Source: Dipetalonema caudispina
Taxonomy: Eukaryota > Nematoda > Chromadorea > Rhabditida > Onchocercidae
Length of the DNA: 64,000 nucleotides
Direction: 5' to 3'
NCBI GenBank assembly: GCA_013365325.1
Contig: JABVXV010000244.1
Coordinates: 32,557 to 96,556 of the forward strand
Shown: piece after piece, positions 36,248 to 47,386 of the stretch
How the letters are laid out: each line of letters begins with the position of its first letter
Position numbering within the stretch: position 1 is the first letter of the stretch
The notes under the pieces: generated by a model
The model's input: only the letters and a program-made list of their open reading frames with translations
Told to the model about the DNA's origin: nothing
The model's database searches: none
Position numbers and translations under genes: made by a program

Positions 36248-39200
36248 GTTAAATTCACTTGCTATTTTTTGAAAAACTTGTCAAATTTTTTTTCAAACCT
36301 CTCAGAAAAAAAAAAAAAAAAAAAAACAAAAACTCGTAAACAATCTGAAATAGAATACTGCAGATGAAAATTTTAACAATATGATGCAGCTAACGATTCT
36401 CTATCATATCAATTATTCATTTTGGTAAACTGAAATTACCAAAATTGATCAATTTAGAAATGAAAATTAGTAAAATATAAAACAATTTATTTGAATAAAT
36501 TTTTTGAATTATGACAAATATATAACAGATAGAAATAGATGGACAGGTGAGAAGATAGGAATAAATTACATTTTGTCAAATATGGAAGAAACATGGAATT
36601 TGTGATAAAACTACAACTTTTCGACAAATAATTACTATTTGATATGTTTGAAAAAATTACAAATAAACAATAATAGAAAATATAAGTTAATGTCAATTAT
36701 CGGCAATTACTTTATTGTTTATTTATTTACTTATTTATTTGTTTACAAAACAGACGAAGGAACTTTTTACGTTGGAAGTTACAGTGAATTTGATAACATT
36801 CGGCAACAAATCAAACAAAAAGAACAAATTATAAAGACTTAACTAAACTGCCGAGCGTTTTTTTGTTATGAACATTCATTTTTTTAAAATTCATATTTGA
36901 AAAAAAAAAAACAACTCATCATTTTGAAACTCTCAGTCATGGGATAAAGTTTTTGTTATGGACTTTGATTTTTTAAATTCATATATTGAAAAAAACAACT
37001 TATCGATTTAAAACATTCAGCTGTGAAAAAAACACTCCAAGTATTTTTAAATAATTTTTTTAAATTTTTTTTAATTTTAATCTTTTTTAATTTTTTTTTT
37101 TCATGAAAAAAGTGATAATCATGAATCAAGTATTCATGATTATCTCTTTTTCTACTTTCGCTATAATGGTTGAATTCAAACTGATTAATTAGTATTAGTA
37201 AACAAGTTCTAACATTAATTAACCATAAAAATAGTTAAATTTAGTGCTAAGGTAATGAGCAATGATTACATATGGAATGAACTAAAAGCATATAAGTAAA
37301 CAACAAGTTAAATTTATCAATTAAATGTAATTAATTAATTGCTTGTTCTATAATAGCCAATTTCTTTTCAATCGAACAATTAACTTCACATAACTTACTA
37401 ACTTAATGCCAGTAATAAATTAATCAAATATTTATTACTCAGACAATCAGCAAATAAATGCACCGATTTGAATTCATAATCTAAGCAAATTTTAATTCAT
37501 TTTGCCATTTTTGAATTTCATCCGTAAAATGTGACAATTCCTAATTAACCTTAATAAGAAGAAATATAACGCTTACTGAAAAGAATATGAAAGTAGTAGT
37601 ACATACAAAAAAGATAATTCATATTCATCTTCCCGTTATCCTATCAACAGTATACCTCTAATGATTCAATTAATATCCATTTTCAACATATAATCAAAAA
37701 GTCCAAAAAAAACTCTTCAAACGTGATAAATATTTTGTTATAATTATTTCAGTTAGAATTTTAGAATTTATTAACATTGTATCATTTTTATCAGTTTCTA
37801 TGATTTATAGTACAAAAATATTATGTATTAGTAAATAAGATGAAAATTTTTGAAAAATGATGAAAATTTTTGAAATTTTAGAAAAAATAATTTTTGAAAT
37901 ATTTCTTTTCGTTTCATTTTTTTTTTCCTTTCTTTGTTGTTGTTGTTTCAATTTTCGATAATTATACTTAACAAAATATGTGAAAAAGATGAAAGCATGG
38001 ATTTTAATAAAAGAAAATAAGGGATAATATCATATCATTGCAAAATTAAACAGATTGAAGTTGTTTATATTATCATAAGGCCTATTAATCTGTTCTTTAA
38101 TAATGAAAATGAGTAATAATTACAGTGGTAAGAGTTTATTGTAAATAAATAAATCATCTAAAATCATTAGGAAACCATACAGATTCATCCTTATCTATTG
38201 ATAAATTTTTTTTACCTAACATTTGCATTCTTAAAAAAATACATATGTAACTGTGTTAAAGCATATTTCACATTATTTCTGAATTTTTAATTATCAAAAT
38301 AAAATCGCTAATTTATGAAGCGGCAAAAAAATTAGGATGAAAAAGTGAGACTATCAAAGTAGTCTAACATCAAAAATGTAGTTGGGGAAGAAAATTTTCA
38401 AATTTTAAAATATTTAAGTTAATATTGAAATGGAAATGTTTCGATAATAATTGTAATATTTTAGCATGAAACATTGCATTTTATAAAATTTCAACACATT
38501 GAAGGTTATTTCATTAGCAAATGTAACAATTAACATTATGAATGAAAGAAATGAAACAAACAAGAAGAATTTTATATCTTATCAATTTGATAACATTAAC
38601 TCGTGCAAAATAGTAATGTTCATTGCAGAAAATTTTCATCTTACGTTTCAATCAAAAAAAAAAAAATTAATGTACCCAATGTACCATTGATAATTGATCT
38701 GAATAAATGATTAATGAAATGGTTAATGACTTAATTAATTCATATTTTTCACTTTGAAAAATTCATATCTTCAAGAAATTACGAATACATTATACTTTAA
38801 AAGAAGTAATATTAGTATATTAGTAAAGAAAATGATACCATTATTATATACTCCATTATCAAATAATTATGATTTTCAAATCAGTTTTAATAATTAAAAA
38901 ATTTTCATTATCATCTATGTTTCATCCAATTTGAAATGAATGCAAATCGTATTTTTCCTGTTGGAATTGAAAATTTGAAATGCTTGAATGTTGAACAAAT
39001 ATCCCAAAATACATATTCAATAGTTTAGCATTTGAAATTATACGACATAGTAAAAATAAAATAGCCATTTTTATTACCAACGTCATCCCATTATTTTGGC
39101 AATCTGCCAGCATATCATTTCTCGTAATCGATGATATATTAGCAATAAATGGGATCAAAGGTACATATGTTGAAAGTAGGAAATCCATCATTGATTCAAG

Positions 39201-39532
39201 TTAATGAAAAAGTAATACAACCGTGCTTTAGGAATTTTAAAAAATTTTTATTCTATGACTGCAAAACTTATACTCCCACCAGCAAAAGAAAAGAAAAGAA
39301 AAGAAAAAAACTAAGAGTGAAAGAATGAAATTAAAGTCAAAATTACAAAGTTACAAAAAATTACAAATAAAATTACAGGTATAATTATTGATCATTGTGA
39401 AAGAGTTCGCAATTGCAAATAACAATTTTTTTTTTTTTGAAATTCAAATATGCAATAATTGCAATTGCATAATTAATTGATCGATCGATCTTTGAGTGGA
39501 TCATAATAGCTTTTTTTTTTTTCTTTTTTCAG

Positions 39533-39579
39533 TGGATAATAGCGCTCCACTGAAGCTTTTCTGTCGTAAAAGCACCTAA
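39533..39579 (+). other. Possible orphan terminal exon
   Basis: Follows a very strong acceptor (T-rich tract ending TTTTTTCAG) and reads DNSAPLKLFCRKST then TAA. No upstream exon was found. Short, so chance is possible. Confidence 0.2.
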
Positions 39580-40683
39580 AGAATTTCAGTATTGTCTATA
39601 TCAGACGATATTGGTTTGATATCAGTGATATTCCAATAATTAAAAAGAAAAAAAATTTAATATTCGAATTCATTTGATGAAATCCAAAAGCTAAATTATA
39701 TATGTATATTGAATTACCAAACGAATACAAAATTTGCGATATGAAGAGGGGAAAAGTGTAAAAACTGAAAAATGCAAAAAACGAAAAGTGCAAAAATTTT
39801 TTACACAGGTCACTTTATAATAAGTAGAGATTTATAACTTTGTTGAATTTTATTAAGCCTCAATTAAATACAGCTTGTAATCCTGAAAAAAAAGAGGGAA
39901 AAGGTAATATGTAATGATAATTTAACCCTTTAATTGATGTAAATATCGCATTCATTCTAAAATGTAAATATGGAATGTTAAAATGTCGTAATAAATGATG
40001 GCAAAAATTACTACAACATTCCAAAGCTGCAGAAAATTGTCAAATTTTCAAAAATTCACTAGCCGTTTAATTTTTCAATCATCAATTGAGTATAATTTTG
40101 AAACCAAAGAAGGATGCATAATATAAAAATGCAAAAAAAAAAAAAAAAAGTAATAATTGATGTTAAAAATAATTCATTTCCTATCTTTTAATATTGTTTT
40201 ATATGAAAAGACTATGTAATTATAGTAGAATATTACAAAAAAAAAAAAAATGAAAGAAAAAAAAATGTACTATATAATTTTAATTTTTATTTATAACAAT
40301 AGTGATAATAAATATGATAAAATAAATTATTGAGAATAAAAGGATGGGGAGAAGATGAAAAAAAAAAAACAGTAATATAAATATTGGAGCTCTGAGAAAG
40401 TTATAAAACATTAGATTTTCCTATTAATGAGTTCTTTGTGTTTCAATGATTGAAGTGATAAGGAAAATTGGCCATCATCGTTATCAGTAATGCACCACTC
40501 TTCCTAATACTATCATTGATGCTTTTGCAACGATGATGTAATCGTAATAATTTAGTTATTTTAGAAATGTTAACATTAAAAATATCATTAAGATGTTTAA
40601 AAGGGAGTTGTAATGATAGCATAATTTAATGCTTTCAATAAGCATTTCTTTTTCAAACTGGTTCTGAGAAAATTTTGAACTTA

Positions 40684-40733
40684 TACTTAAAAGGTTTAAA
40701 GTTGAGAATACTTAAAAGGTTTAAAGTTGAGAA
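40684..40733. repeat. Tandem duplication, 2 x 25 bp
   Basis: Two exact adjacent copies of a 25-base unit (TACTTAAAAGGTTTAAAGTT followed by GAGAA), at 40684-40708 and 40709-40733. It lies in intergenic DNA just upstream of the orphan ORF at 40831. Confidence 0.9.
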
Positions 40734-40830
40734 TGTTTGTAAAATTCAATTAATCGATTTCAATTCTTTAAGAAATTTTACGAAATTTCCTCCACAAATT
40801 CTCCATAATTGAAAGTAGATTTTACTTTAG

Positions 40831-41063
40831 CTGATAATGATGAATTCCGTATCAGATATATACAGAATAACAAAATAGTCATCGAAATGTTGAATTATTG
40901 CTTGATAAAAATTTATAGGATGGTAAAAGTAGCCATTGATCAGAATGACCTGGAAGATATACCTATAAACCAATATGAAGTTATGCGGCAAGAAATGAAC
41001 TCAAAATCGACATTAATGAAATTGTCATCAATTTTTATTAACAAAAAAATTTTGACTAACTAA
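40831..41063 (+). CDS. Possible terminal exon or gene remnant, about 77 codons
   Basis: After the acceptor-like TTTTACTTTAG at 40820-40830 the frame is open to TAA at 41061-41063. It contains ADNDEFRIRYIQNNKIVIE and IDQNDLEDIPINQYEVMRQE, an acidic, helix-like sequence with balanced codons. There is no upstream ATG in frame (a TAA sits at 40806-40808), so it would need an upstream exon that I cannot find. Family not recognised. Confidence 0.3.
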
Positions 41064-42040
41064 TTAAGGCATCATGGACTTCTTAATTTAGAATACATAT
41101 ATTAATTCATTTATATTTATTTCTATAAAATGTATTTTTATAGTAATGGACTCCAAATAATTAGCTGATATTGCAATAATTGAATATATTAGCTAAGAAG
41201 AGTGAGACAAAAAACATCGCAATGACAATAAAAAAAAATATTATTTATCTCTGATCGGAATATTTTTAAAAAAAAACTTTTGGTAGAAAATTGGCTTTTC
41301 CAAATGTTTCCAGTTAACTTGAGTTAATTACAACCATTAATGAACATAATCATTACTTTACGAAGAAATACAACGAAGTAATATTAATTTTGATAATTTT
41401 TTTTGCTCAAATAAATATCAGATATAAATTACGTGAAACACGTGAAAAAATTTCATGAAGTTAAAGTATAATCTTCTTTGGATACATTTTACTTTTGTAT
41501 GGCTAAAAAATAGCATATAATATAGAAAATTAGGCATTAAAATTACTTATTCATTTAAATTTCAAATTGTGGTAAAGAATTTTTAATCTTTGTTCAAGAT
41601 TTTTGAGATATCGTTGACGAAAATTATCATCAATAAAAATTGATTTATCACTATGAAATTATCAATGTATAGCACATGTTTTAGTCAACAATGACTCATT
41701 GCTTATCAAAGTAAACAACATTTACTTGAAACAATAATGAAGTATTTTACTAATAAACTTTAATTATTACTGCTAATATTAATGATATCATTCAAAATTA
41801 TTTAACATTCATTAATTTATTAAAATATGCAAAACATATATATATATTTATGCATTACTTTTTTTTACAGAAATGGAATACTTACATAATTCATATCGTT
41901 TGATAGCTTTTTCTTTTTTTTTTGACATAAATTGTTAATGTAATATTGCAAGCATAGAGTTCATACATATAAATTGTTGTATTTTAAAACAATAAAAATA
42001 CCAAACATTTATTTTGAGATTAATTAAAACAATACAAAAC

Positions 42041-42101
42041 ATACACACACATACACACATACACACACATACATACACATACACACACATACACACATAC
42101 A
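42041..42101. repeat. (CA)n microsatellite with TA interruptions
   Basis: About 60 bases of ACACACAT-type units. It produces a long Cys/Val shadow frame on the minus strand that is not a gene. Confidence 0.9.
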
Positions 42102-42182
42102 TTGGATCGAATTAAATGAATGAAAAGACAATTTGATAGTTTATGTATACATTTAGACTGGCATTTAGCTATGATATTATCA

Positions 42183-42198
42183 GGGGAGGGGGGGGGGG
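42183..42198. repeat. G-rich tract (G4-A-G11)
   Basis: Four G, one A and eleven G in a row, exceptional in this AT-rich window. It lies next to a poly-A tract at about 42216-42233. Confidence 0.9.
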
Positions 42199-43215
42199 AC
42201 ATTTTGGATTTAGTAAAAAAAAAAAAAAAAAAATGAAGTTTGATAACAATATAAAGCTTAGAAAGCATTCAACCTATCTGTTAGTATAGGAATGAAAAAA
42301 TAGTAATGCTATTGAATAAACTATTAAAAAGTACTACTGAATTTTAATGAATAAATTAATGTTAACGATGCAAAAAATCAAAAGGAAAATAGTGAAATTT
42401 AATAGATAAATTCGAATAAATTAATATCAATGAAATAAAATTATAGCAATATTAATCACAGGAAGAATTGATTAATTCAATGTTATATTTTAGATGAAAT
42501 AAATGATTAACATTCGATTATCAATTTGATGATATTCATGTCTATTTTTATTTTTCAATTTTATTAAATGATAATTGTAAATGGATAAATTTTTGCATAT
42601 GAAAATAAGATGATGAATGATCCATAATGAATAATTGGTAATTGAAAATTTTGATTGCTTACATTTTATTTGTCAATTGTATATGGTGAAATTTGTCAAA
42701 TTTTATCAATTATCATTTATCAATTTGAAACTATCATAGTGAAGATTAAAGAATGCTATGATTGATAAAATATGAACTATTCAAATGTAATAAATCGGAA
42801 ATTTGATGTTCAAGTGTTGACAACTTTTGATGTGATTATACCGTACAATTTCATTAAACTCTTTATCACCGATAGATCAGATTAGGAATATGTGGTATTT
42901 TCAGGATTGTATAGTGGAATGAGAAATAGTAATTGCATGATTGGATGTGATAAAAGTGTATTTCATCTTTGATACTAAAATTTATCTTACTTAAATTTAT
43001 GATGAGAATATTTTGATAATCCTTTTTGAAAGTAAATATAGTGAATTATGAATATCTAATCATTATAATCTTGTTAGTATTGGTCATTATTGAATTAATT
43101 AACAGTGTACCACTAAATTTACACTACGAAAGTCCTTATTGATAATACAATCAAGAATTCTAGCAGGAAGTTTGATCATTTAGTAAGCTAGCTTTAGGAT
43201 GTCTTTTTTTCACAG

Positions 43216-43269
43216 CTCGGAATATGGGATGAGGATGCAAACGTCTGTCTCAAAGGTCATGCATATTAG
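43216..43269 (+). other. Possible orphan WD40-like terminal exon beside the assembly gap
   Basis: After TTTTTTTCACAG the sequence reads LGIWDEDANVCLKGHAY then TAG. The order IWD, a few residues, CLKGH resembles the junction between two WD40 blades. It ends only 30 bases before the duplicated block that flanks the N gap, so sequence around it may be misassembled or missing. It is not homologous to an obvious RBBP5 blade. The opposite strand is also open here. Confidence 0.25.
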
Positions 43270-43298
43270 TTGGACAATTGTGACCTTGGGTGAGATTC

Positions 43299-43640
43299 GC
43301 AATTGATGGAGATGGAGGAGTTTGTAGATATAGCAAACTTGAGAATGGAGGAGTTTATGATTGAGGAGATGATAAGATTGATAAGAAATGTAAGAAATGA
43401 AACTGTAATGGAAAGAAATNNNNNNNNNNNNNNNNNNNNNNNNNNNNNNNNNNNNNNNNNNNNNNNNNNNNNNNNNNNNNNNNNNNNNNNNNNNNNNNNN
43501 NNNNNNNNNNNNNNNNNNNGCAATTGATGGAGATGGAGGAGTTTGTAGATATAGCAAACTTGAGAATGGAGGAGTTTATGATTGAGGAGATGATAAGATT
43601 GATAAGAAATGTAAGAAATGAAACTGTAATGGAAAGAAAT
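43299..43640. repeat. Direct 121-bp duplication flanking a 100-N assembly gap
   Basis: Positions 43299-43419 and 43520-43640 are identical base for base, and exactly 100 N (43420-43519) lie between them. A default-size gap between perfect copies is the usual mark of two contigs that overlap but were scaffolded instead of merged. The block lies in the 5' flank of the RBBP5 gene. The long X-containing frames across it are artefacts. Confidence 0.95.
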
Positions 43641-43707
43641 AAACATTTATCATTCTTTGTGTAACTCGAATAAATATAATCTAATATTAATCTGTTATAG
43701 GACCAAA

Positions 43708-46700
43708 ATGATGAACTCTGAACTGTTGGATAAGAATTTTGGAATTTGTTTTCCTGAGGAGTTAGATGGTACATTGGATATACAACAAGGCTCTGCAAAT
43801 TGCTGTAAATTCAATCGTTGGGGTTCATTGATTGCCGTTGGTAGTATTGATGGTCGTGTGTACATTTTTGATTTGATAACCAAAGGAGTTGTTAAAGTGA
43901 TTTTTTGTGTCATTATTTTGAAGTAATATTAAATTTTTTCATTATTTTCCTTTTAGATACTGTATTTCTGTGCTACTTTATATTTACTGTCATTTATTAC
44001 TACTCTGTTGTTTTGCATGATCATAAAACCTAATTGGTACTTTAGAGTTGGGTTTGTCATGGTTATTCTATTACATCATTAAGTTGGTCACGTGATGGTC
44101 GTAAATTATTAACAGCGAGCAATGATTGGTCCGTAGCAATCTGGGATGTTTTGGAAGGATCGCGAATCGAAAGACAAATTTACGGTTCTCCTGTTCTTTG
44201 TGCAATGTTCAATCCACGGTTCGTTATCACTGCATCATTTTTTTATGTTATTTTCCATATTTGATATTCTTGAAAAATGTAGTTGGGAGGGAAGTCACTA
44301 TATAGTCATATTATCAATATTCATCTTGGAAGTAGCATCTGTCCTTTTGTTTCGCTTTTTTCAAATAATTTTATTTTCAGTCAAGATAAACACATATTGG
44401 TTATTTATTTGGGTGCTAATCCAGTGCTCCTAGATTTGGAGGCGAAACTGCAGACAGAAGTAAAACTTTTTTACATTAATTTTGAGCTAAACATAAATTA
44501 ATTCCTAGAGAAGAGTGAAAAAATAGTTAAATGTATAAAATCTTCAATAAACTTACCAGCCATTGTTTTGTTCCTGATGATCACCAGAATAAAATGATTA
44601 GGATGGACTTTGTGAAGGTGTTAGTCATGATCAACTGATCACTGTAATGATATTTGATCACAAAGATATAATTTTCTTTATAAATTAGCAAGGGAAAAAT
44701 GGATTCCTTTAGATAAAGTTTCCTGAAGAAATCGATGATCAGCCTGGAGAAGTTACCGTGGGAACATTTGATCGTAGAGGAAAATGCATTGTTACTGGTA
44801 GTAGTAAAGGGCGTATTGCTTTTTACAATGCCCAAACATTAGAACTGATCACATTCGTGAAACAGAATGCCACACATCAGGTAATTTTTCCATTTTTTTT
44901 TTTATGAAAAAAATATACAACTTGATCAGTTGTGGAATGTATTGGAGATTATATCCGTTCCAGCTTTCTAAATAGATTTCTGACGAAATCTATATTAGTT
45001 GAGATAAAGAAACGTTTTCGATGCATGCCTGTAGTTACTGATATTACCGAAAAGCATTTATTTAAGTTGTTAATGTGTAAAAACTTTTCAGTTGTTGTGT
45101 TTTCAGATTAAAAACATATTGCTAACACGTCGTGGTGATTTTTTATTAACAAACTCTCAAGATCGTATCATTAGGACTTACAAACTGGATGTTTTGCTGA
45201 AAAAACATCACGGAACTATTGTTGAACCATTGCAGAAGCTTTTGGATATTATCAACAAAGTTTGTTTTTGTACTGTTATGGCACTGGGATTATAAGGACG
45301 TAGATTGACTGACTTGAATCTACTTCAAATAAGTAATTCCTGTCCTGGCAAATTTCTCGTGATCTACTTTCGTAATAACTGACTGCAGGAAACGAGAATG
45401 ATAATAATAGTGTAAAAACAGCTTTATTAAGATCGTAATTTTAATGTATAATAAAATACCAGGTGTTTTTTCGGTTCAGCTGTTACTAATATGGGAAAAG
45501 TGGGGTAAGTTGAAATGTAAAGGTATATTTTTTTGTCGTATTTAGCGTTGGATTAATCGTAAAATAGCGTTAGTTAGGATTTAACACATGTTAAATTTTT
45601 ATGTTATTCATGACTGAAGTTTAAAATTCCAAAATCCTTACTTTAAAAATTACATTGACTGTGAGTATTTTCATGCTTCGTGGAAAGCAATATGTGTATC
45701 AAACGATGGCGATTATATCTGCGGCGCTAGTACTAAAGCGCATTCGCTGTACATTTGGGAAAGGAATTCTGGAAGTTTAATCAAAATGTTGCATGGCACA
45801 AAGGTGGATATATAAGTTGAGCATTATATTGTCTGAGTCTAGTAGAAGCTTGAAGCAGTTGGTTACGTCGAGTTTCCTGACTTTCTCGGCATTAAATAAT
45901 TAATTTGAAGTGAGATGATGCAGTTAAGTACATTGAAAATTCATTTAGCAATCAAACTTCCATTTTTCTATAATTTTAGGGTGAAACCTTACATGACGTG
46001 CAGTGGCATCCTACGCGCCCCATTATACTTTCAATTGCTAATGGTCTTGTTTCTGTATGGACTCAGGTTAGCCTTTTCTTCTTATTTCTTGATTTGTGCT
46101 ACTCACCACGTTTTTTGAAGAATAATGTCAAGATTTCTAGGCTCATGTTGAAAATTGGAGCGCCTTCGCCCCTGAATTCACTGAACTCGAAGAAAATGTT
46201 AAGTATATCGAGAAAGAGTCGGAATTCGATTTGGAGGACGAAGATGCGGATGAACCGGCTCCACAAACTTCCAAAGTCTTTATAAATTTTGAGATAAATT
46301 CTTTGAGATGGAAGATAAATTATTATGGGTTGCAAATCATGGTGCTTAGATATTGAATTTTGGCCTTACCATTTTCTTTTCATACTTACATAACATTAAA
46401 TGTTAAGAGTTTAAAATAATTGTCGTAATTAGGAAGAGGACGACGAAATTGTTGATGTTGTAACCCTCAAACCAAACGCTGTATACTGTAGTTCGGATGA
46501 AGATGATGATGGTAGCATGTATGTCACTGATTTAACTGCTAAACGTGGCCCACTTTGGTTTTTACCAATTGCACCCGAAATCGAAAATCCGGAGGAAAAT
46601 CCTGCGTTATTATTGACAGGTATTTACTTAAACTACTTTGTTATGTTAGAAATTTGTTTATATTAAGCTTTAGTATCCTAATTTTATTCATTCATTATTT

Positions 46701-46995
46701 TTCCACCGATCACATTATTTTATTCAGAAACAGAAGAAGTGACGAATACGCTTGATGCAGAATCCTACTCAGGTTCTATTCACTATATTTCCCTCTTTTT
46801 TTGATTGTTTATTTTTTGTTTATTCAAGTTTTTTCCTTTATTTACATATGTCAGTTTGAAATATGGAACTGATTTTGTTTTTCAGTGTGTAAACATATTG
46901 TTTTCATTTCAGGTAATCGAAAAAGACCCTCGACCTGTTCCGCATCCAGTGTCATTTCGATGCGTAATATGACCAAACAGCGAAGAGTAAAATGA
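43708..46995 (+). CDS. rbbp-5: Retinoblastoma-binding protein 5 homologue (COMPASS/SET1-MLL core subunit)
   Basis: Eleven exons give 478 aa: 43708-43896, 44046-44218, 44381-44459, 44713-44880, 45107-45259, 45666-45803, 45980-46066, 46141-46275, 46433-46619, 46728-46772, 46913-46995. RBBP5 is a WD40 scaffold that, with WDR5, ASH2 and DPY30, activates H3K4 methyltransferases in the nucleus. Matches to the animal protein run through the whole length: [93 protein letters not shown], and the C-terminal [18 protein letters not shown] and [12 protein letters not shown] (activation and ASH2-binding segments). It is shorter than the human protein (538 aa), with a brief basic tail (NRKRPS...KQRRVK). 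Exon 6 uses an atypical acceptor (CTGTGAG|TAT). TTATAG at 43695-43700 is the likely spliced-leader site. Confidence 0.95.
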
Positions 46996-47210
46996 TTAAT
47001 ACTTTCAAAACTACAAAGTCCTGTATAAATTTCACTGTGGTGCCATGTTCTTTTTTTCCAAAACAATTTTTTTGTTTTTTTTTTTTCTGTCCTAAGAGTT
47101 TATAGATTTGCTGCGTTTATACCCTGACCAACGAACATATCAGATATTTTTATGTGTCAAAAGACTTTAGTTTGAAAATTGATGATAACTGCTTCCGGAA
47201 ATTGCTTTAG

Positions 47211-47328
47211 TGACACCAAAAGACGTCATCCTATGGTATTGAAATTAGCAGCAAAGTTCAGGAGAACATTGGGTATAGATCAGATCGATACACTCAATGT
47301 CCTTCAGAATTTAAACCAGGATTTGTGA
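47211..47328 (+). other. Possible alternative terminal exon downstream of RBBP5
   Basis: After TTGCTTTAG the frame is open to TGA and reads DTKRRHPMVLKLAAKFRRTL then GIDQIDTLNVLQNLNQDL. It is less AT-rich than the surrounding DNA. Its entry phase (one base) does not fit the last RBBP5 donor candidate (CGAAGA|GTAAAA, phase 0), so a link to RBBP5 is unproven. It may instead be 3' UTR that happens to be open. Confidence 0.3.
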
Positions 47329-47380
47329 AGTAGATTTAGCTTTAAACCCCACTTTATGTTGATTCTTTTTGATATTTTTG

Positions 47381-47386
47381 AATAAA
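47381..47386 (+). terminator. Candidate poly(A) signal for RBBP5
   Basis: AATAAA about 385 bases after the RBBP5 stop codon, the first good match downstream; a second similar site (GAATAAG) follows. Confidence 0.5.

Larger units (their letters stand above)
36248..43210. other. Long AT-rich intergenic region
   Basis: Almost 7 kb without a confident gene. It holds A tracts (36306-36325, 40134-40149), a 25-base tandem duplication (40684-40733), a CA/TA-rich microsatellite (42041-42101), a rare G-rich tract (42183-42198) and two segments that look like terminal exons after good acceptors: 39533-39579 and 40831-41063. A minus-strand frame at 38922-39191 (89 codons, one hydrophobic stretch) was not convincing. 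Confidence 0.5.

Noticed and set aside
38922..39191. Minus-strand 89-codon frame with a hydrophobic stretch
   Set aside because: No family signal, no splice support and surrounded by low-complexity DNA.
42020..42268. Minus-strand Cys/Val-rich ORF
   Set aside because: It is produced by the CA/TA microsatellite and poly-A tract.
43210..43798. Long frames spanning the N gap
   Set aside because: They exist only because N translates as X; both flanks are copies of the same intergenic block.
44146..44501. Plus frames between RBBP5 exons
   Set aside because: They read across verified exon-intron borders of RBBP5 in other frames.
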